DNA of 64,000 nt from an uncultured Aquimarina sp. (GTDB lineage Bacteria > Bacteroidota > Bacteroidia > Flavobacteriales > Flavobacteriaceae): assembly GCF_947495315.1 (NCBI RefSeq), contig NZ_CANLYD010000002.1, positions 481,812-545,811 on the forward strand. Reading direction: 5' to 3'. A program made the translations under genes and the position numbers. Below the pieces are notes generated by a model. That model did no database searches, had not been told where the DNA came from, and saw only the letters and a list, made by a program, of their open reading frames with translations. Every line of letters starts with the position of its first letter. Position 1 is the first letter of the stretch. Shown here one piece after another: positions 37,351-47,386 of the stretch.

Positions 37351-38499
37351 ATGCAAAAATATGATTACATCATCACAGGTACAGGAGCATCGGGTTTGAT
37401 GTTGGTATATCATATGTTGACAGATGGTTTTTTTGATCAAAAACAGATACTCTTAATTGATAAAGAAATAAAAAATCAAAATGATCGTACCTGGTGTTTT
37501 TGGGAAGAAGAAAAAGGAACCTGGGACGATATAGTTAGTAAAAATTGGAATCGTATTTTCTTCGGTAGCCTTGAATTCTCTGATGCTATAGATATTTCTC
37601 CATATCAATATAAACTCATTCGAAGCAAGGATTTTTACAATTTTGTTTTTTCATTCTTACAGGAAAAATCTAATGTTACTTTGGTACAAGATAAATTAAT
37701 TGGTCTTGTTGATGAAGGTGGTGTTGTAGAAGTAGAAACAGATCGAAAAAAGTACTTAGGAGACAAAGTTTTCAATAGTGTTCTATTATCTTCAGCGTAT
37801 AAAACACAACAACAATATCCGTTATTAAATCAGCATTTTATCGGATGGTTCGTAAAGACTGAAACTCCTGTTTTTGATAAAGAAACAGCTACTTTTATGG
37901 ATTTTACAGTAGATCAGAAGGGTAATACACGGTTTATGTATTTTTTGCCAACTTCTGAAACTGAGGCTTTGTTTGAATATACATTATTCTCTAAGGACCT
38001 TCTTTCTAAATCAGCTTACGAAACAGAAATCAAAGTATATTTAGAGTCCAAAGGAATCAAAGAATACCAAATTACGGAAAAAGAGAAAGGTTGTATTCCA
38101 ATGACCTGTTATGAATTTAGAAAACAAAATTCTAGGAATATAATTCATATAGGAACAGCTGGTGGATGGACAAAACCCAGTACCGGTTTTACATTTCATA
38201 ATTCAGAGAAAAGGGTAAGAAAACTTGTTGCGTTTCTTAAGAAGAATGATGACCTATCTAGATTCGAAAAACGAACTAAATTCTGGTACTATGATTTATT
38301 GTTACTGGATTTTTTGTCAAAAGAAAATCAAAACGGAGCTGCCTTATTTTCGAGGTTATTTAGAAGAAATAAAACAATTAAGATTCTTAAGTTTTTGGAT
38401 GAGGAAACATCTTTTTTAGAAGATCTAAAGATTATGTCGACTATGCCTGTAGTAAAGTTCTTAAAAATGATCTGGAATCGGTTGCTTAAACAGAATTGA
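37351..38499 (+). CDS. crtY: Lycopene beta-cyclase, CrtY type
   Basis: A 382-aa FAD-linked cyclase that forms beta-ionone rings on lycopene-type carotenoids. N-terminal motif YIITGTGASGLMLVYHML, then DRTWCFWEE, and the C-terminal segment IHIGTAGGWTKPSTGFTF, all typical of CrtY. It was presumably once directly behind cruF, before the toxin pair arrived. Its stop is 1 bp from the stop of the convergent transglutaminase gene, with no terminator between. Confidence 0.93.
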   Translation: MQKYDYIITGTGASGLMLVYHMLTDGFFDQKQILLIDKEIKNQNDRTWCFWEEEKGTWDDIVSKNWNRIFFGSLEFSDAIDISPYQYKLIRSKDFYNFVFSFLQEKSNVTLVQDKLIGLVDEGGVVEVETDRKKYLGDKVFNSVLLSSAYKTQQQYPLLNQHFIGWFVKTETPVFDKETATFMDFTVDQKGNTRFMYFLPTSETEALFEYTLFSKDLLSKSAYETEIKVYLESKGIKEYQITEKEKGCIPMTCYEFRKQNSRNIIHIGTAGGWTKPSTGFTFHNSEKRVRKLVAFLKKNDDLSRFEKRTKFWYYDLLLLDFLSKENQNGAALFSRLFRRNKTIKILKFLDEETSFLEDLKIMSTMPVVKFLKMIWNRLLKQN

Positions 38500-38500
38500 T

Positions 38501-39544
38501 TTATTCAATTTTAAAACCAACCATTGGGATTTCATTTATAACTATGATAAGTTCTTTAGCATTAGGAATAACAGTTAGATCAATGTTGAATCCAACTTTT
38601 CCTTCATTGTATGATATTTCTCCTGTATAATTGAACTGTGTGTTATTGATTAGGTATATAATGGAGTGCACAGGTTCCTTATACTCAACAATAAACTCCT
38701 GAATGGTGTGATCTTCTTTCTTAAGAATTCCTGTAGAAGGAGTGATTAAATTAAAATCTTGTGATTTTCTGTGGTTGTATAATAATGGAGCATCAGAAAA
38801 TGTTTCTTTGTCGATACTTTCTGTTAATAAACTATTCTCATAAAAATCCGGATAATGCTCTTTTATAAATACTTCAGGTGCTGTTCCGAAGTAAAAATAA
38901 TTAGGTTTTTCTACAAATTTTTTAGCATCAATATCGTAATAACCAGTACTTCCCCAAGTGGCATCAATTAGATACTTTTTGAAATTAATTTCTACGATAT
39001 TCCACGCATGATCGATCCGGTATTCTTTTCCGATGTGATTTATTTGATTTTTAGCTTTTCCTAAAACATAAAAACAAGTAATTTCAAGATGATCACAAAG
39101 ATCTTTATAAAGTTGAGTATAACCTTCGCAAACAGCAGTTCCGTTTGATATAACTCTTTTAGAAATTTTTTCTCTGTATTTTTTTTCAGTCTTTAAATGC
39201 TTTTTGGATCCTGATTTTGTTTTGTCATAATCCATATAATTAGTAGAACGAAAACTCGGGAAAGGATTATGTCGAACTGATTTGTATGTATTAGCATAAT
39301 CGGTATAATATTTTCCGGATTCTTTGTAGTCGTACGATATGTTTTTTGTTATCCAGGAAAATATCGCTTTCGCTTTATCTAATTCAGAATCAAAATCTTT
39401 TGAAATTTGATCTGCAAGCTTTTTTGAAGTCTTAAATTTTTTAGGATATAGATTGACAATAGAATCAATCCTATCAAAGTCTTGACCATTGGATTGGTAA
39501 AAAGATAGTAGGCCAAATAAAATAAGAAATACCAGCTTATACAT
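38501..39544 (-). CDS. Secreted transglutaminase-like protein
   Basis: A 347-aa protein with a signal peptide (1-20, ends SNGQ). The transglutaminase-like core has the full triad: C139 in NGTAVCEGY, H179 in DHAWNIV, D194 in LIDATWG. Proteins of this group may be proteases or cross-linking enzymes in the periplasm or outside; substrate unknown. The C-terminal part (about 250-347) is a beta-rich domain. Single gene. Confidence 0.9.
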   Translation of the reverse strand: MYKLVFLILFGLLSFYQSNGQDFDRIDSIVNLYPKKFKTSKKLADQISKDFDSELDKAKAIFSWITKNISYDYKESGKYYTDYANTYKSVRHNPFPSFRSTNYMDYDKTKSGSKKHLKTEKKYREKISKRVISNGTAVCEGYTQLYKDLCDHLEITCFYVLGKAKNQINHIGKEYRIDHAWNIVEINFKKYLIDATWGSTGYYDIDAKKFVEKPNYFYFGTAPEVFIKEHYPDFYENSLLTESIDKETFSDAPLLYNHRKSQDFNLITPSTGILKKEDHTIQEFIVEYKEPVHSIIYLINNTQFNYTGEISYNEGKVGFNIDLTVIPNAKELIIVINEIPMVGFKIE

Positions 39545-39617
39545 ATATTATTTTAGCATCAATTATTAAACCAAATAAGTTACAATTAATAGTTTAATTC
39601 TGAAAAAGAACTATTAG

Positions 39618-40352
39618 TTATATTAGGCCACGTTCTTTTTGGATCTGCTCATAAGCTTTTTGTACTTCTTTAAATTTTTCTTCAGCACCTTTGATATGAA
39701 CCGGATCCATATGTTGTACTTTATCTGGATGGTATTTTTTGACCATCGTTCGATATGCCTTTTTTACTTCTGTATCCGAAGCAGTTTTTTCAATCTCCAG
39801 AATTTTATAGGCGTGACCACCTGTTTTAAAGAACATTGCCTTGATGCTTTCAAAATCACTAAAATTCACGCGCATAAAACCAGCCATTTTTTGAATTTCT
39901 ATAGCTTCAGCTTCGCTAACACTTCCATCTGCATTAGCAATTCCAAATAGAAAATGAAGAATCTGGAGTCTGGCAGCATATCGGGTACGTTGGGTAAGAA
40001 ACATACAAATTCGCTGGGCAGAGATCTCCCTGTTTTTTATTATTTCATTAAAAGTTCTAAAGGTGGCATTAGCACGTTCTTTGCCGTAAGCACTTACAAA
40101 GTACTGACGTACATAATCTAGTTCAGTTTGGTTAACGCGACCATCTGCTTTTATTACGATAGATGAAAGAGAAAGCAAATTAAGTTCGAAATCACCCGGG
40201 CTTACTTGTTTTTCTTGAGTGAATACTTGAGTAAAACCCTTACTTCCTTTGCTTCTTGTGGCATCAAATAAGCTGCCTAAAATAAAACCTAGTATCGCTC
40301 CAGGGAATCTGAAAAATACACCTCCTACTAAAGCGGCAATCCATTTAATCAT
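39618..40352 (-). CDS. djlA: DjlA-like co-chaperone with TerB and J domains
   Basis: A 244-aa protein. A hydrophobic Gly-rich N-terminal anchor ([23 protein letters not shown]) is followed by a TerB-like helical domain (about 50-165) and a J domain (about 178-244) with the HPD motif in KKYHPDKVQ. It likely recruits DnaK to the membrane. Near-consensus -7 box TATCTTTA on the minus strand at 40374-40381. Confidence 0.92.
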   Translation of the reverse strand: MIKWIAALVGGVFFRFPGAILGFILGSLFDATRSKGSKGFTQVFTQEKQVSPGDFELNLLSLSSIVIKADGRVNQTELDYVRQYFVSAYGKERANATFRTFNEIIKNREISAQRICMFLTQRTRYAARLQILHFLFGIANADGSVSEAEAIEIQKMAGFMRVNFSDFESIKAMFFKTGGHAYKILEIEKTASDTEVKKAYRTMVKKYHPDKVQHMDPVHIKGAEEKFKEVQKAYEQIQKERGLI

Positions 40353-40518
40353 TCATAGTCAATTTTGAAGGTGTAAAGATAATTCAATTATTTACACAAT
40401 TTCATTTATATACTATTAGTAAGATACTATTAAGTTTTGTTACTAAAAATAATAATAAGATAGTATTGGAGATCTTTTCCGACTACTTGGCAGTCATATG
40501 GATGTGGTACATTATTTG

Positions 40519-40526
40519 TATCTTTG
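40519..40526 (+). promoter_or_regulatory. -7 promoter box for the bacilliredoxin gene
   Basis: TATCTTTG, exact TAnnTTTG, 35 bp before the ATG at 40562. No TTG at the expected -33 distance. Confidence 0.5.
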
Positions 40527-40561
40527 CATCAAAGTTTTAAATAAAAAAATAGTTAAGAAAT

Positions 40562-40972
40562 ATGTATCCAGCAGATTTAGTAAAACCAATGCGTGAGGAC
40601 CTAACAAATATAGGTTTTGATGAATTACAAACAGCAGCAGATGTAGAAGCTGCAATTACAAAAGAAGGAACTACTCTAGTGGTTGTGAATTCGGTTTGTG
40701 GTTGTGCAGCAGCTAATGCGAGACCAGGAGCAAAAGCATCTTTGGCCAATAATAAAAAACCAGATAATTTAGTAACTGTGTTTGCGGGAGTTGATCGTGA
40801 AGCAACGGATAAAGCCCGTGGATATATGGTGCCATTTCCACCTTCATCACCATCGATGGCTTTGTTTAAGAATGGAGAACTAGTACATATGCTAGAGCGT
40901 CATCATATCGAAGGAAGACCTGCAGATATGATAGCAGAAAATTTAAAAGATGCTTATAACGAGCATTGCTAG
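40562..40972 (+). CDS. Bacilliredoxin, BrxA/BrxB (YphP/YqiW) family
   Basis: A 136-aa thioredoxin-fold protein with the family CGC motif (C46-G-C48 in SVCGCAA) and a conserved end segment HHIEGRPADMIAENLKDAYNEHC. In Bacillus it removes bacillithiol from protein thiols; in Bacteroidota it is presumed to act in thiol repair. Size is normal. Single gene with a terminator. Confidence 0.95.
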   Translation: MYPADLVKPMREDLTNIGFDELQTAADVEAAITKEGTTLVVVNSVCGCAAANARPGAKASLANNKKPDNLVTVFAGVDREATDKARGYMVPFPPSSPSMALFKNGELVHMLERHHIEGRPADMIAENLKDAYNEHC

Positions 40973-41002
40973 ACTACTATAAGTTGATTCTAAAATATAG
41001 AT

Positions 41003-41030
41003 AAAACCACTTACAGCTGTAAGTGGTTTT
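41003..41030 (+). terminator. Intrinsic terminator after the bacilliredoxin gene
   Basis: A perfect palindrome AAAACCACTTAC-AGCT-GTAAGTGGTTTT followed by TGG. The 12-bp stem and T tract make it a good intrinsic terminator. Confidence 0.88.
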
Positions 41031-41179
41031 TGGTTTGATATCATTTTTAAGGTAAGAATTATTTCCTAATCCTTTAGTGATCGTAATTTTATGGACTAAA
41101 GAATTGGCTAACTAAAAATAATATCAGACCTTGCACTATAGTAACACAAGTCAAAAATTATTAATTGCTAAGAGAAGGT

Positions 41180-41923
41180 ATGGGGGCATTAAAAAGGATA
41201 ATTTCATATCCGCTTTCGATAGTTTTCTATTTATTTTTTGGGTTAACACTGTTGGTTTTTCATCCATTACAATGGCTAGGAGTTAAACTAGGAGGGGCAA
41301 AAGGGCATAGAGGTGTAATAAACTTGATGAATCTTTGTTTGTTGCGTTGTTTGCATGTTTTGGGAGTAAGGATAAGTTTTAAAAATCAATATAAGTTACC
41401 CAGAGATCGTTCGTTGATTATTGTTTCAAATCATCAAAGTATGTTTGATGTTCCTTTGATATCTTGGTATTTACATACCCATAAACCAAAATTTATTTCG
41501 AAAATTGAATTGGGAAAAGGAATTCCAAGTATTTCTTTTAATTTAAGACATGGAGGACACGCATTAATTGATCGAAAGAATGCAAAACAATCGATACCAG
41601 CAATTTCTAAATTTGGAAAGTTTATTGCTAAAAATAAATTTTCTGCAGTAATTTATCCTGAAGGGACAAGAAGCAGAAATGGAGAGCCAAAGCAATTTGC
41701 TCATACCGGATTAAAAATATTACTTAAGAATGCTCCAGAAGCTTTGGTGGTTCCGGTTACCATCAATAATAGTTGGAAGTTAGTTCGATTTGGCAATTTT
41801 CCTATGGGAACAGGAATACACCTTACTTTAGAGGTGCAAGAACCGGTAGAAACTGCCGATAAAACGACAGAAGAATTACTAGAAATTACAGAAAAGAGAG
41901 TGATTTCTACTATAAAAACGTAA
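41180..41923 (+). CDS. plsC: 1-acyl-sn-glycerol-3-phosphate acyltransferase
   Basis: A 247-aa membrane-bound acyltransferase adding the second acyl chain to make phosphatidic acid. The family motifs NHQSMFDV (NHxxxxD) and YPEGTRSR are present. I chose the ATG at 41180 rather than a TTG at 41165 because the membrane helix then starts normally (MGALKRIISYPLSIVFYLF). The desaturase gene follows after 10 bp. Confidence 0.95.
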   Translation: MGALKRIISYPLSIVFYLFFGLTLLVFHPLQWLGVKLGGAKGHRGVINLMNLCLLRCLHVLGVRISFKNQYKLPRDRSLIIVSNHQSMFDVPLISWYLHTHKPKFISKIELGKGIPSISFNLRHGGHALIDRKNAKQSIPAISKFGKFIAKNKFSAVIYPEGTRSRNGEPKQFAHTGLKILLKNAPEALVVPVTINNSWKLVRFGNFPMGTGIHLTLEVQEPVETADKTTEELLEITEKRVISTIKT

Positions 41924-41933
41924 ATAAATAGTC

Positions 41934-42935
41934 ATGGCTATAGATAATATTAGATTAGAAGTAATGCAATTGTTGGAAAAGAAGATAGAGTCTTTTATCG
42001 ATAAATTTTTGATTCCAATAGATAGTGTATGGCAACCAACTGATTTTTTGCCTGATTCACAGAATGAAGATACTTTCTTTGATGAGGTTAAAGAGTTGAG
42101 AGAGTTAGCAAAAGAACTTCCATACGATTTTTGGGTAGTTTTAGTGGGAGATACTATTACAGAAGAAGCACTTCCAACCTACGAATCTTGGTTAATGGAC
42201 GTTGAGGGAGTTAATCAGCACGAAGGCGAAGGAGGAAATGGTTGGTCTAGATGGGTTCGTTATTGGACCAGCGAAGAGAATCGACATGGAGATACCTTAA
42301 ATAAATATTTATATCTGTCAGGAAGAGTAAATATGATAGAGGTAGAACGTACTACACAGCATCTAATTAATGATGGTTTTGATATTGGTACGGATAGAGA
42401 TCCATACAAGAATTTTATATATACCAGTTTCCAGGAATTAGCTACAAATATTTCTCATAGTCGAGTGGCTAAGTTGGCCAGAGGGTATTCAAACAAATCG
42501 CTTGCTAAAATGTGTAAGATTATTGCAGGTGATGAAATGCGTCATTTTAACGCCTATAGCGAGTTTGTAAAAAACATTTTTGAGGTAGACCCTAGTCAGA
42601 TGATGGTAGCATTTAGTGATATGATGAAACATAAAATTGTAATGCCGGCAGTGTTTTTAAGAGAATCTGGGAATACTATTGGTAGTGCTTTTGAAGAGTT
42701 TTCTAATGCAGCTCAACGATTAGGCGTATATACTGCTCAGGATTATATAGACATTATGCAACGTCTGATTGATAAATGGGAGATTGACAAACTAGTAGAT
42801 CTTACAGATGATGCTGAAAAAGCACGTGATTTTGTGATGAGATTACCTGCTAGAATGCAACGTATTAGTGAAAGATTAGTAATTCCAGAAGAAGTTTTTG
42901 AATTCAAATGGGTACAACCTGCATTGATTAAATAA
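41934..42935 (+). CDS. Acyl-ACP desaturase (fatty acid desaturase type 2)
   Basis: A 333-aa soluble di-iron enzyme that introduces a double bond into acyl-ACP. The metal-binding motifs are EENRH (E115, H118) and DEMRH further on, in the usual four-helix arrangement. It lies between plsC and an HD phosphohydrolase with gaps of 10 and 7 bp, so the operon probably adjusts membrane lipid composition. Confidence 0.93.
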   Translation: MAIDNIRLEVMQLLEKKIESFIDKFLIPIDSVWQPTDFLPDSQNEDTFFDEVKELRELAKELPYDFWVVLVGDTITEEALPTYESWLMDVEGVNQHEGEGGNGWSRWVRYWTSEENRHGDTLNKYLYLSGRVNMIEVERTTQHLINDGFDIGTDRDPYKNFIYTSFQELATNISHSRVAKLARGYSNKSLAKMCKIIAGDEMRHFNAYSEFVKNIFEVDPSQMMVAFSDMMKHKIVMPAVFLRESGNTIGSAFEEFSNAAQRLGVYTAQDYIDIMQRLIDKWEIDKLVDLTDDAEKARDFVMRLPARMQRISERLVIPEEVFEFKWVQPALIK

Positions 42936-42942
42936 GTAGTAA

Positions 42943-43602
42943 ATGCGTATGATTGAAGATCAGATCATAAGTAAGACTATTGATTTTGTAAAAAACACAC
43001 TTGAGGGAGCAGAAGGAGGACACGATTGGTTTCACATCCAAAGGGTGTTTAAAACATCACAAACCATAGCCAAAGATGAAGATGTTGATTTTTTGATAGT
43101 TTCTTTGGGAGCATTACTCCATGATATCGCTGATTCTAAATTTCATAATGGAGATGAAACGGTTGGCCCTAAAGTGGCAAGTGAGTTTTTAGAAAATCTA
43201 GAAGTGGATAAAGACATCATAGATCATGTAGTTCTTATTATAGAAAACATTTCTTTTAAAGGAGGGAATACTAACCAAAAATTTACTTCTCCCGAATTGG
43301 ATGTTATACAAGATGCAGATCGACTGGATGCTATCGGAGCTATAGGAGTGGCCAGGTGTTTTAACTATGGAGGATTTAAGAATAGAGCGCTATATAATCC
43401 AGAAATAGTACCTAATCTTAATATGACAAAAGAAGAATATAAAAGTTCTACTGCTCCAACGATTAATCATTTCTACGAAAAGCTATTGCTACTTAAAGAT
43501 AGAATGAATACCAAAACCGGTAAGAGATTGGCAGAGGATAGGCATCGTTTTATGGAAGTCTTTTTAAATCAGTTCTATAAAGAGTGGGAAGGCAGACATT
43601 GA
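42943..43602 (+). CDS. HD-domain phosphohydrolase
   Basis: A 219-aa metal-dependent hydrolase. The conserved His/Asp are in GGHDWFHIQRV (first His), LLHDIADSKF (HD) and QDADRLDAIGAIG (last Asp). This is the YedJ-type group, which may act on nucleotides or phosphate esters; the substrate is unknown. It starts 7 bp after the desaturase and ends the operon. Confidence 0.9.
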   Translation: MRMIEDQIISKTIDFVKNTLEGAEGGHDWFHIQRVFKTSQTIAKDEDVDFLIVSLGALLHDIADSKFHNGDETVGPKVASEFLENLEVDKDIIDHVVLIIENISFKGGNTNQKFTSPELDVIQDADRLDAIGAIGVARCFNYGGFKNRALYNPEIVPNLNMTKEEYKSSTAPTINHFYEKLLLLKDRMNTKTGKRLAEDRHRFMEVFLNQFYKEWEGRH

Positions 43603-43759
43603 TGAATTGTCTACCTATTATAGTATGCACCTATCCGTTTTTTGATTTAATTTGATTGTTCATTTTTTGATTATGCAAAAATGCTAACTACAAACTCTAC
43701 GATAAAAAGAAAATAGTTAAGGATGAAGTCTATTAAAATTTTTGTGAGTGCTATCATGA

Positions 43760-44140
43760 TTAGTGAGTTATAGTTCCGTTATTGATTGTTACAAGTTTTG
43801 AAGAATATTGATTTACAAATTCCAAAGTAAATCTGTCAATTTCTTGATATCCGTCGACTTTTTTTATTAATAATTGATTTATTCTGTTGGCCTCAGAATT
43901 CAGATCAGAATACTTACAGTTTTTTAATTCATACTCTGCGGTTTCCGTAGAAATTCCTTTCTCAGAATTTGCTAGACCTTTTACATATAAGAATTGCTTG
44001 ACCTGGTCACATTCGCAATTTGATTGTAAGACCTTTAGAATCGCATTTGATTTATCTTCTACTTTATGTCCATAGAATATTGAATAAGCTAAAATTCCAG
44101 CTATTATTCCAATAGAAAATAAAACAACTTGTTTTTTCAT
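43760..44140 (-). CDS. Membrane-anchored small protein, 126 aa, unknown
   Basis: Not recognised. One N-terminal helix (VVLFSIGIIAGILAYSIF) anchors a mostly helical soluble part (about 30-126) with a Cys pair NCECDQV and a third Cys in LKNCKYSD. ATG start; single gene. Confidence 0.65.
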   Translation of the reverse strand: MKKQVVLFSIGIIAGILAYSIFYGHKVEDKSNAILKVLQSNCECDQVKQFLYVKGLANSEKGISTETAEYELKNCKYSDLNSEANRINQLLIKKVDGYQEIDRFTLEFVNQYSSKLVTINNGTITH

Positions 44141-44223
44141 TATTAATGTCTTTAGCGTAATAATTGTTTTGATTATTACTTTGTCAAAGTACCTTTAAAA
44201 AAACAGTAATAACAAGGAAATGA

Positions 44224-44248
44224 AACCCGTTTTAAAGAAAACCGGGTT
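44224..44248 (-). terminator. Hairpin after the TPR-AraC gene
   Basis: AACCCG at 44224-44229 pairs with CGGGTT at 44243-44248. The stem continues inward as TTTT/AAAA around a small loop, with one bulged C. Downstream (minus strand) of the TPR-AraC gene and upstream of the small protein gene. A second weaker hairpin CCCTA/TAGGG is at 44327-44348. Confidence 0.5.
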
Positions 44249-44383
44249 GCTTTTAAACATGTAAACATTTGTTTTTCAATAGTTTGATATCGGAAAATAT
44301 ATTTGGTCTTGAAAGAACTAAGCAAGCCCTAAATTTATGAATATAGGGTGTTTTTAACTGATTTTAATCCTGAAAAGAAGAAG

Positions 44384-46135
44384 CTATTTTTTGGATTTTA
44401 GTTGTTTTACGTAAAAAGAAGGAAGAAGTCCAGTATGAATTTTGAAGTATTTAGAAAAAGAATCTGCAGTTTTATAACCTACTTCTTCTGCAATCGATTT
44501 TATAGAATATGATCTAAACTTAGAATCGTTTTTTAATCTAAGGATGGCATAGTTAATCCTTAGATCATTGATGTAAGTGTTGAAGTTTTTGCCAAAATGT
44601 TTATTAATTACTTTTGATAAGTACGAAGTATTTGTATTAACCTTTTTAGCGACATTGTATAGATTACATTCTGTTTTTAGGAAATATTCTTGTGACTCCA
44701 TCTTTTTTAATCCAAGAAGGATTTGTTCATATAACTCATCACTAATGTCTAATTGATTCGATTGTGATTCTAATCTAGCATCTTTAGTGTCTATAATAGG
44801 AGTCATCGCATCATTAATTGCTATAATAGAAGAGTCCTCGCTTTCTTGTTTTTCTATTTTGGCAAGTAAGGCTTCAAATTTGTTTTTATTGTTCTTTTTT
44901 GCAGTTTGAAAAAAGAAAACCACCAAAATTAATCCTATTATGACTATGACTAATCCAATTTGGGAATATGTTAGTTTATTTTTTTGTATCTGTTTTTGAT
45001 TTTCGAGATTAGAAATCTCATTTTGATAATCGCTTAGTGCGATATCCTGAACTTTTCTAGATGCGTAGGATTTTTTGTTATTGAGTTTACTTAAACTTAA
45101 AATATGCTTCTCGTAGTATGCATTGGATTTTTCCAGATCTCCAGTATTTTTATAGGCCTGTCCCAACAGTTTATAGCATCTGCTTATTTCATCAGAATTA
45201 CTATATTTTTGAGTAAGAATTTCTAAAGATTCTAATAGAACCTTAATGCTTTCTTCATTATTTCCGAGATTGAGCTTACACGCGCCTATTAGGTTAAGAA
45301 TCTTTCCTAAAAAAACAATATCATTTGCTTCATAACAAAGACTTTTTGCTTGCTCCAAGAATTTTAACGCATTCTGGTAATCCTTTTTATTCTGATATAT
45401 AATGCCCCGATGCATGAGTAGGTCAATATGTATATTATTAACCTTTACTTTTTTTGTAAGCGCTAACCCTTTATCATTGGCGTATAATGCAGAATCCAAT
45501 TGATTTAATTTGATATAAGCTTCGGATATTCTGGCATTAAACAACATTATTCCGGTGTTCACCCTTTTTTTTGTTCTTTTAAAAGGGTTTAAGAGAAGTT
45601 CATTTTCACTGTCTTTTAGTTCTTTAAGTGCTGTTTTGTAGTCGCTGGTTCTAAGCTTTATAAAAGCAAGATTGGTTTTGATTACTGACATAAAAGACAG
45701 GTTTTTGATCTCTTCTGCCATTGATAGTGCTTTTGAATAGGCAGCACTTGATTTATCATATTCTTCAATATCAAAATAATGGTTCGCTTTAAGATTCATT
45801 AGCAAAACACCCTCATCCATCATCTGGTTTTGCTGGGCAATTGAGGAGGCGTTATCAAGGTATTCTATGGCAAGTTCATTATTTCCAGAATTGAGATTTG
45901 CAACACTCAAGTGAACCAGAGCATCGATCATTCCTTTAGGATCTTTATTGTCAAAAGCTATTTTGTATAGGATATTGCTTAAGGAAATAATTTCATCAAC
46001 GTTACTTTCATCCAGTGCCTCTATTTGAAGACGAATGTCTTCCACATTTTTTGCAACTATAATATCATCAACTTGGGCAATTATATTGTTAAAAAATAAT
46101 ATAACAGAAAAGATAAATAGACGATGAAATCTCAT
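44384..46135 (-). CDS. TPR-containing membrane regulator with AraC-type DNA-binding domain
   Basis: A 583-aa protein. Signal peptide (1-20), then a periplasmic block of about seven TPR-like helical repeats (about 45-370), one membrane helix (about 392-412, SQIGLVIVIIGLILVVFFF), a coiled linker and a cytoplasmic AraC-type HTH (about 480-583, with INDLRINYAILRLKN and SIAEEVGYKTADSFSKYFK). This build, sensing outside and binding DNA inside in one chain, is common in Flavobacteriia. The target is unknown. Single gene. Confidence 0.92.
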   Translation of the reverse strand: MRFHRLFIFSVILFFNNIIAQVDDIIVAKNVEDIRLQIEALDESNVDEIISLSNILYKIAFDNKDPKGMIDALVHLSVANLNSGNNELAIEYLDNASSIAQQNQMMDEGVLLMNLKANHYFDIEEYDKSSAAYSKALSMAEEIKNLSFMSVIKTNLAFIKLRTSDYKTALKELKDSENELLLNPFKRTKKRVNTGIMLFNARISEAYIKLNQLDSALYANDKGLALTKKVKVNNIHIDLLMHRGIIYQNKKDYQNALKFLEQAKSLCYEANDIVFLGKILNLIGACKLNLGNNEESIKVLLESLEILTQKYSNSDEISRCYKLLGQAYKNTGDLEKSNAYYEKHILSLSKLNNKKSYASRKVQDIALSDYQNEISNLENQKQIQKNKLTYSQIGLVIVIIGLILVVFFFQTAKKNNKNKFEALLAKIEKQESEDSSIIAINDAMTPIIDTKDARLESQSNQLDISDELYEQILLGLKKMESQEYFLKTECNLYNVAKKVNTNTSYLSKVINKHFGKNFNTYINDLRINYAILRLKNDSKFRSYSIKSIAEEVGYKTADSFSKYFKIHTGLLPSFYVKQLKSKK

Positions 46136-46185
46136 AAAGAATGGCTATAACCTTGGGTGAAGTCTCAAAAATAACTAAAAAAGCT

Positions 46186-47259
46186 TCAAAATAACTTCAA
46201 TTGACCATCTTTATACGATTCATGTAAATTGCAGTTTAAAGATGTTTTATTTTCTTCTGGGAAGTATTTTTTTCTGGCAATGGCAAACATTTGATGAATC
46301 TGATCGGCTATGTTTCCGGATCCTTTCATTCTTCTCCCGAATTGACTATCATTTAGGTTTCCTTGATGACATTCCATAATCTGATGTAAAATTTTGTCTT
46401 TGCGATCAGGGAGTGTGTTTTCTAGCCATTTAGTAAAGATCTGCCCAATAGCACCGTTTAATCGTACAACTGTATATCCTATACTTTTTGCTCCTCGTTT
46501 TGAAACTTCTTTAGAAAGACTTAGTATTTCATGGTTATTGATAGATGGAATAATTGGAGCCATCATGACGTTAGTAGGTATACCTAATTCATTTAGTTTT
46601 TCTAAGGTTTCTAATCGCTTTCTAATACTCGCAGTTCTGGGTTCTAATATTCTTCTGGTTTCTTCATTAAGTGATGTTATAGATAAAAACACTGATACCA
46701 GATTAGCTTCTGCAAGCTTAGAAAGAATATCAATATCTCTTTGTATCAATGCATTTTTCGTGATGATACCTACAGGATGTCTATATTTCAGAAATGTTTC
46801 AAGAAGTTGTCTAGTTATTTTTAGTTTTTTTTCTACTGGTTGATAACAATCGGTATTCCCTGAGAGCGCAATGGGGTATGCTTTCCAGTTTTTGCTTTTT
46901 AGTTTTTTCTCTAATAGTGCAGGAGCATTTTTCTTAACTAAAATTTTGCTTTCAAAATCTAACCCCGCTCCATATCCCCAATATTCGTGAGAATTTCGAG
47001 CATAACAATATACGCATCCGTGTTCACATCCTTGATATGGATTGAGAGAATAGACCATACCAACATCAGGACTGCTTACTTTGTTCACGATCGTTTTAGG
47101 AAAAGTTTCGATAAAAGTGGTTTTATGATCGTGTATAGGCTCTCCTTCTTTTTGAAGGTAATTAAGAAAATCATCCCTTAGTTCATAGTGGTTGGCAGAA
47201 AAACGATTATGTGTTTTTTCTTGCGCACCTCTCCCTTTTATATGTTTTTTTGGTTCCAA
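46186..47259 (-). CDS. PA0069-family radical SAM protein
   Basis: A 357-aa protein with an iron-sulphur site CEHGCVYC (C78, C82, C85). The segment NPYQGCEHGCVYCYARNSHEY is typical of the PA0069/Rv2578c family, related to spore photoproduct lyase. The substrate is not known; a DNA-repair-like role is often guessed. Start is TTG at 47259; an in-frame stop lies just upstream. It diverges from the TIR gene, with two operator-like palindromes between. Confidence 0.92.
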   Translation of the reverse strand: MEPKKHIKGRGAQEKTHNRFSANHYELRDDFLNYLQKEGEPIHDHKTTFIETFPKTIVNKVSSPDVGMVYSLNPYQGCEHGCVYCYARNSHEYWGYGAGLDFESKILVKKNAPALLEKKLKSKNWKAYPIALSGNTDCYQPVEKKLKITRQLLETFLKYRHPVGIITKNALIQRDIDILSKLAEANLVSVFLSITSLNEETRRILEPRTASIRKRLETLEKLNELGIPTNVMMAPIIPSINNHEILSLSKEVSKRGAKSIGYTVVRLNGAIGQIFTKWLENTLPDRKDKILHQIMECHQGNLNDSQFGRRMKGSGNIADQIHQMFAIARKKYFPEENKTSLNCNLHESYKDGQLKLF

Positions 47260-47296
47260 AAGTTATAATTTTTACGGTTTAAAAGTAAAACTTTTG

Positions 47297-47331
47297 TTGG
47301 AATATTTCCAATAAAAAATGGAATAATTCCA
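47297..47331. promoter_or_regulatory. Two operator-like palindromes 21 bp apart
   Basis: TTGGAA-TAT-TTCCAA (47297-47311, perfect 6+6) and TGGAA-TAA-TTCCA (47319-47331, perfect 5+5) share the same half-site and are spaced by two helical turns. The second lies where the -33 element of the TIR promoter should be. Likely a repressor or activator site; the regulator is unknown. Confidence 0.65.
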
Positions 47332-47342
47332 AATAAAGAGAG

Positions 47343-47350
47343 TAATTTTG
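47343..47350 (+). promoter_or_regulatory. -7 promoter box for the TIR gene
   Basis: TAATTTTG, exact TAnnTTTG, 37 bp before the ATG at 47387. The expected -33 position falls on the second palindrome. Confidence 0.6.
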
Positions 47351-47386
47351 TAATAGGTCAGATTTAGGTTAAAAAAATAGTCAGTG

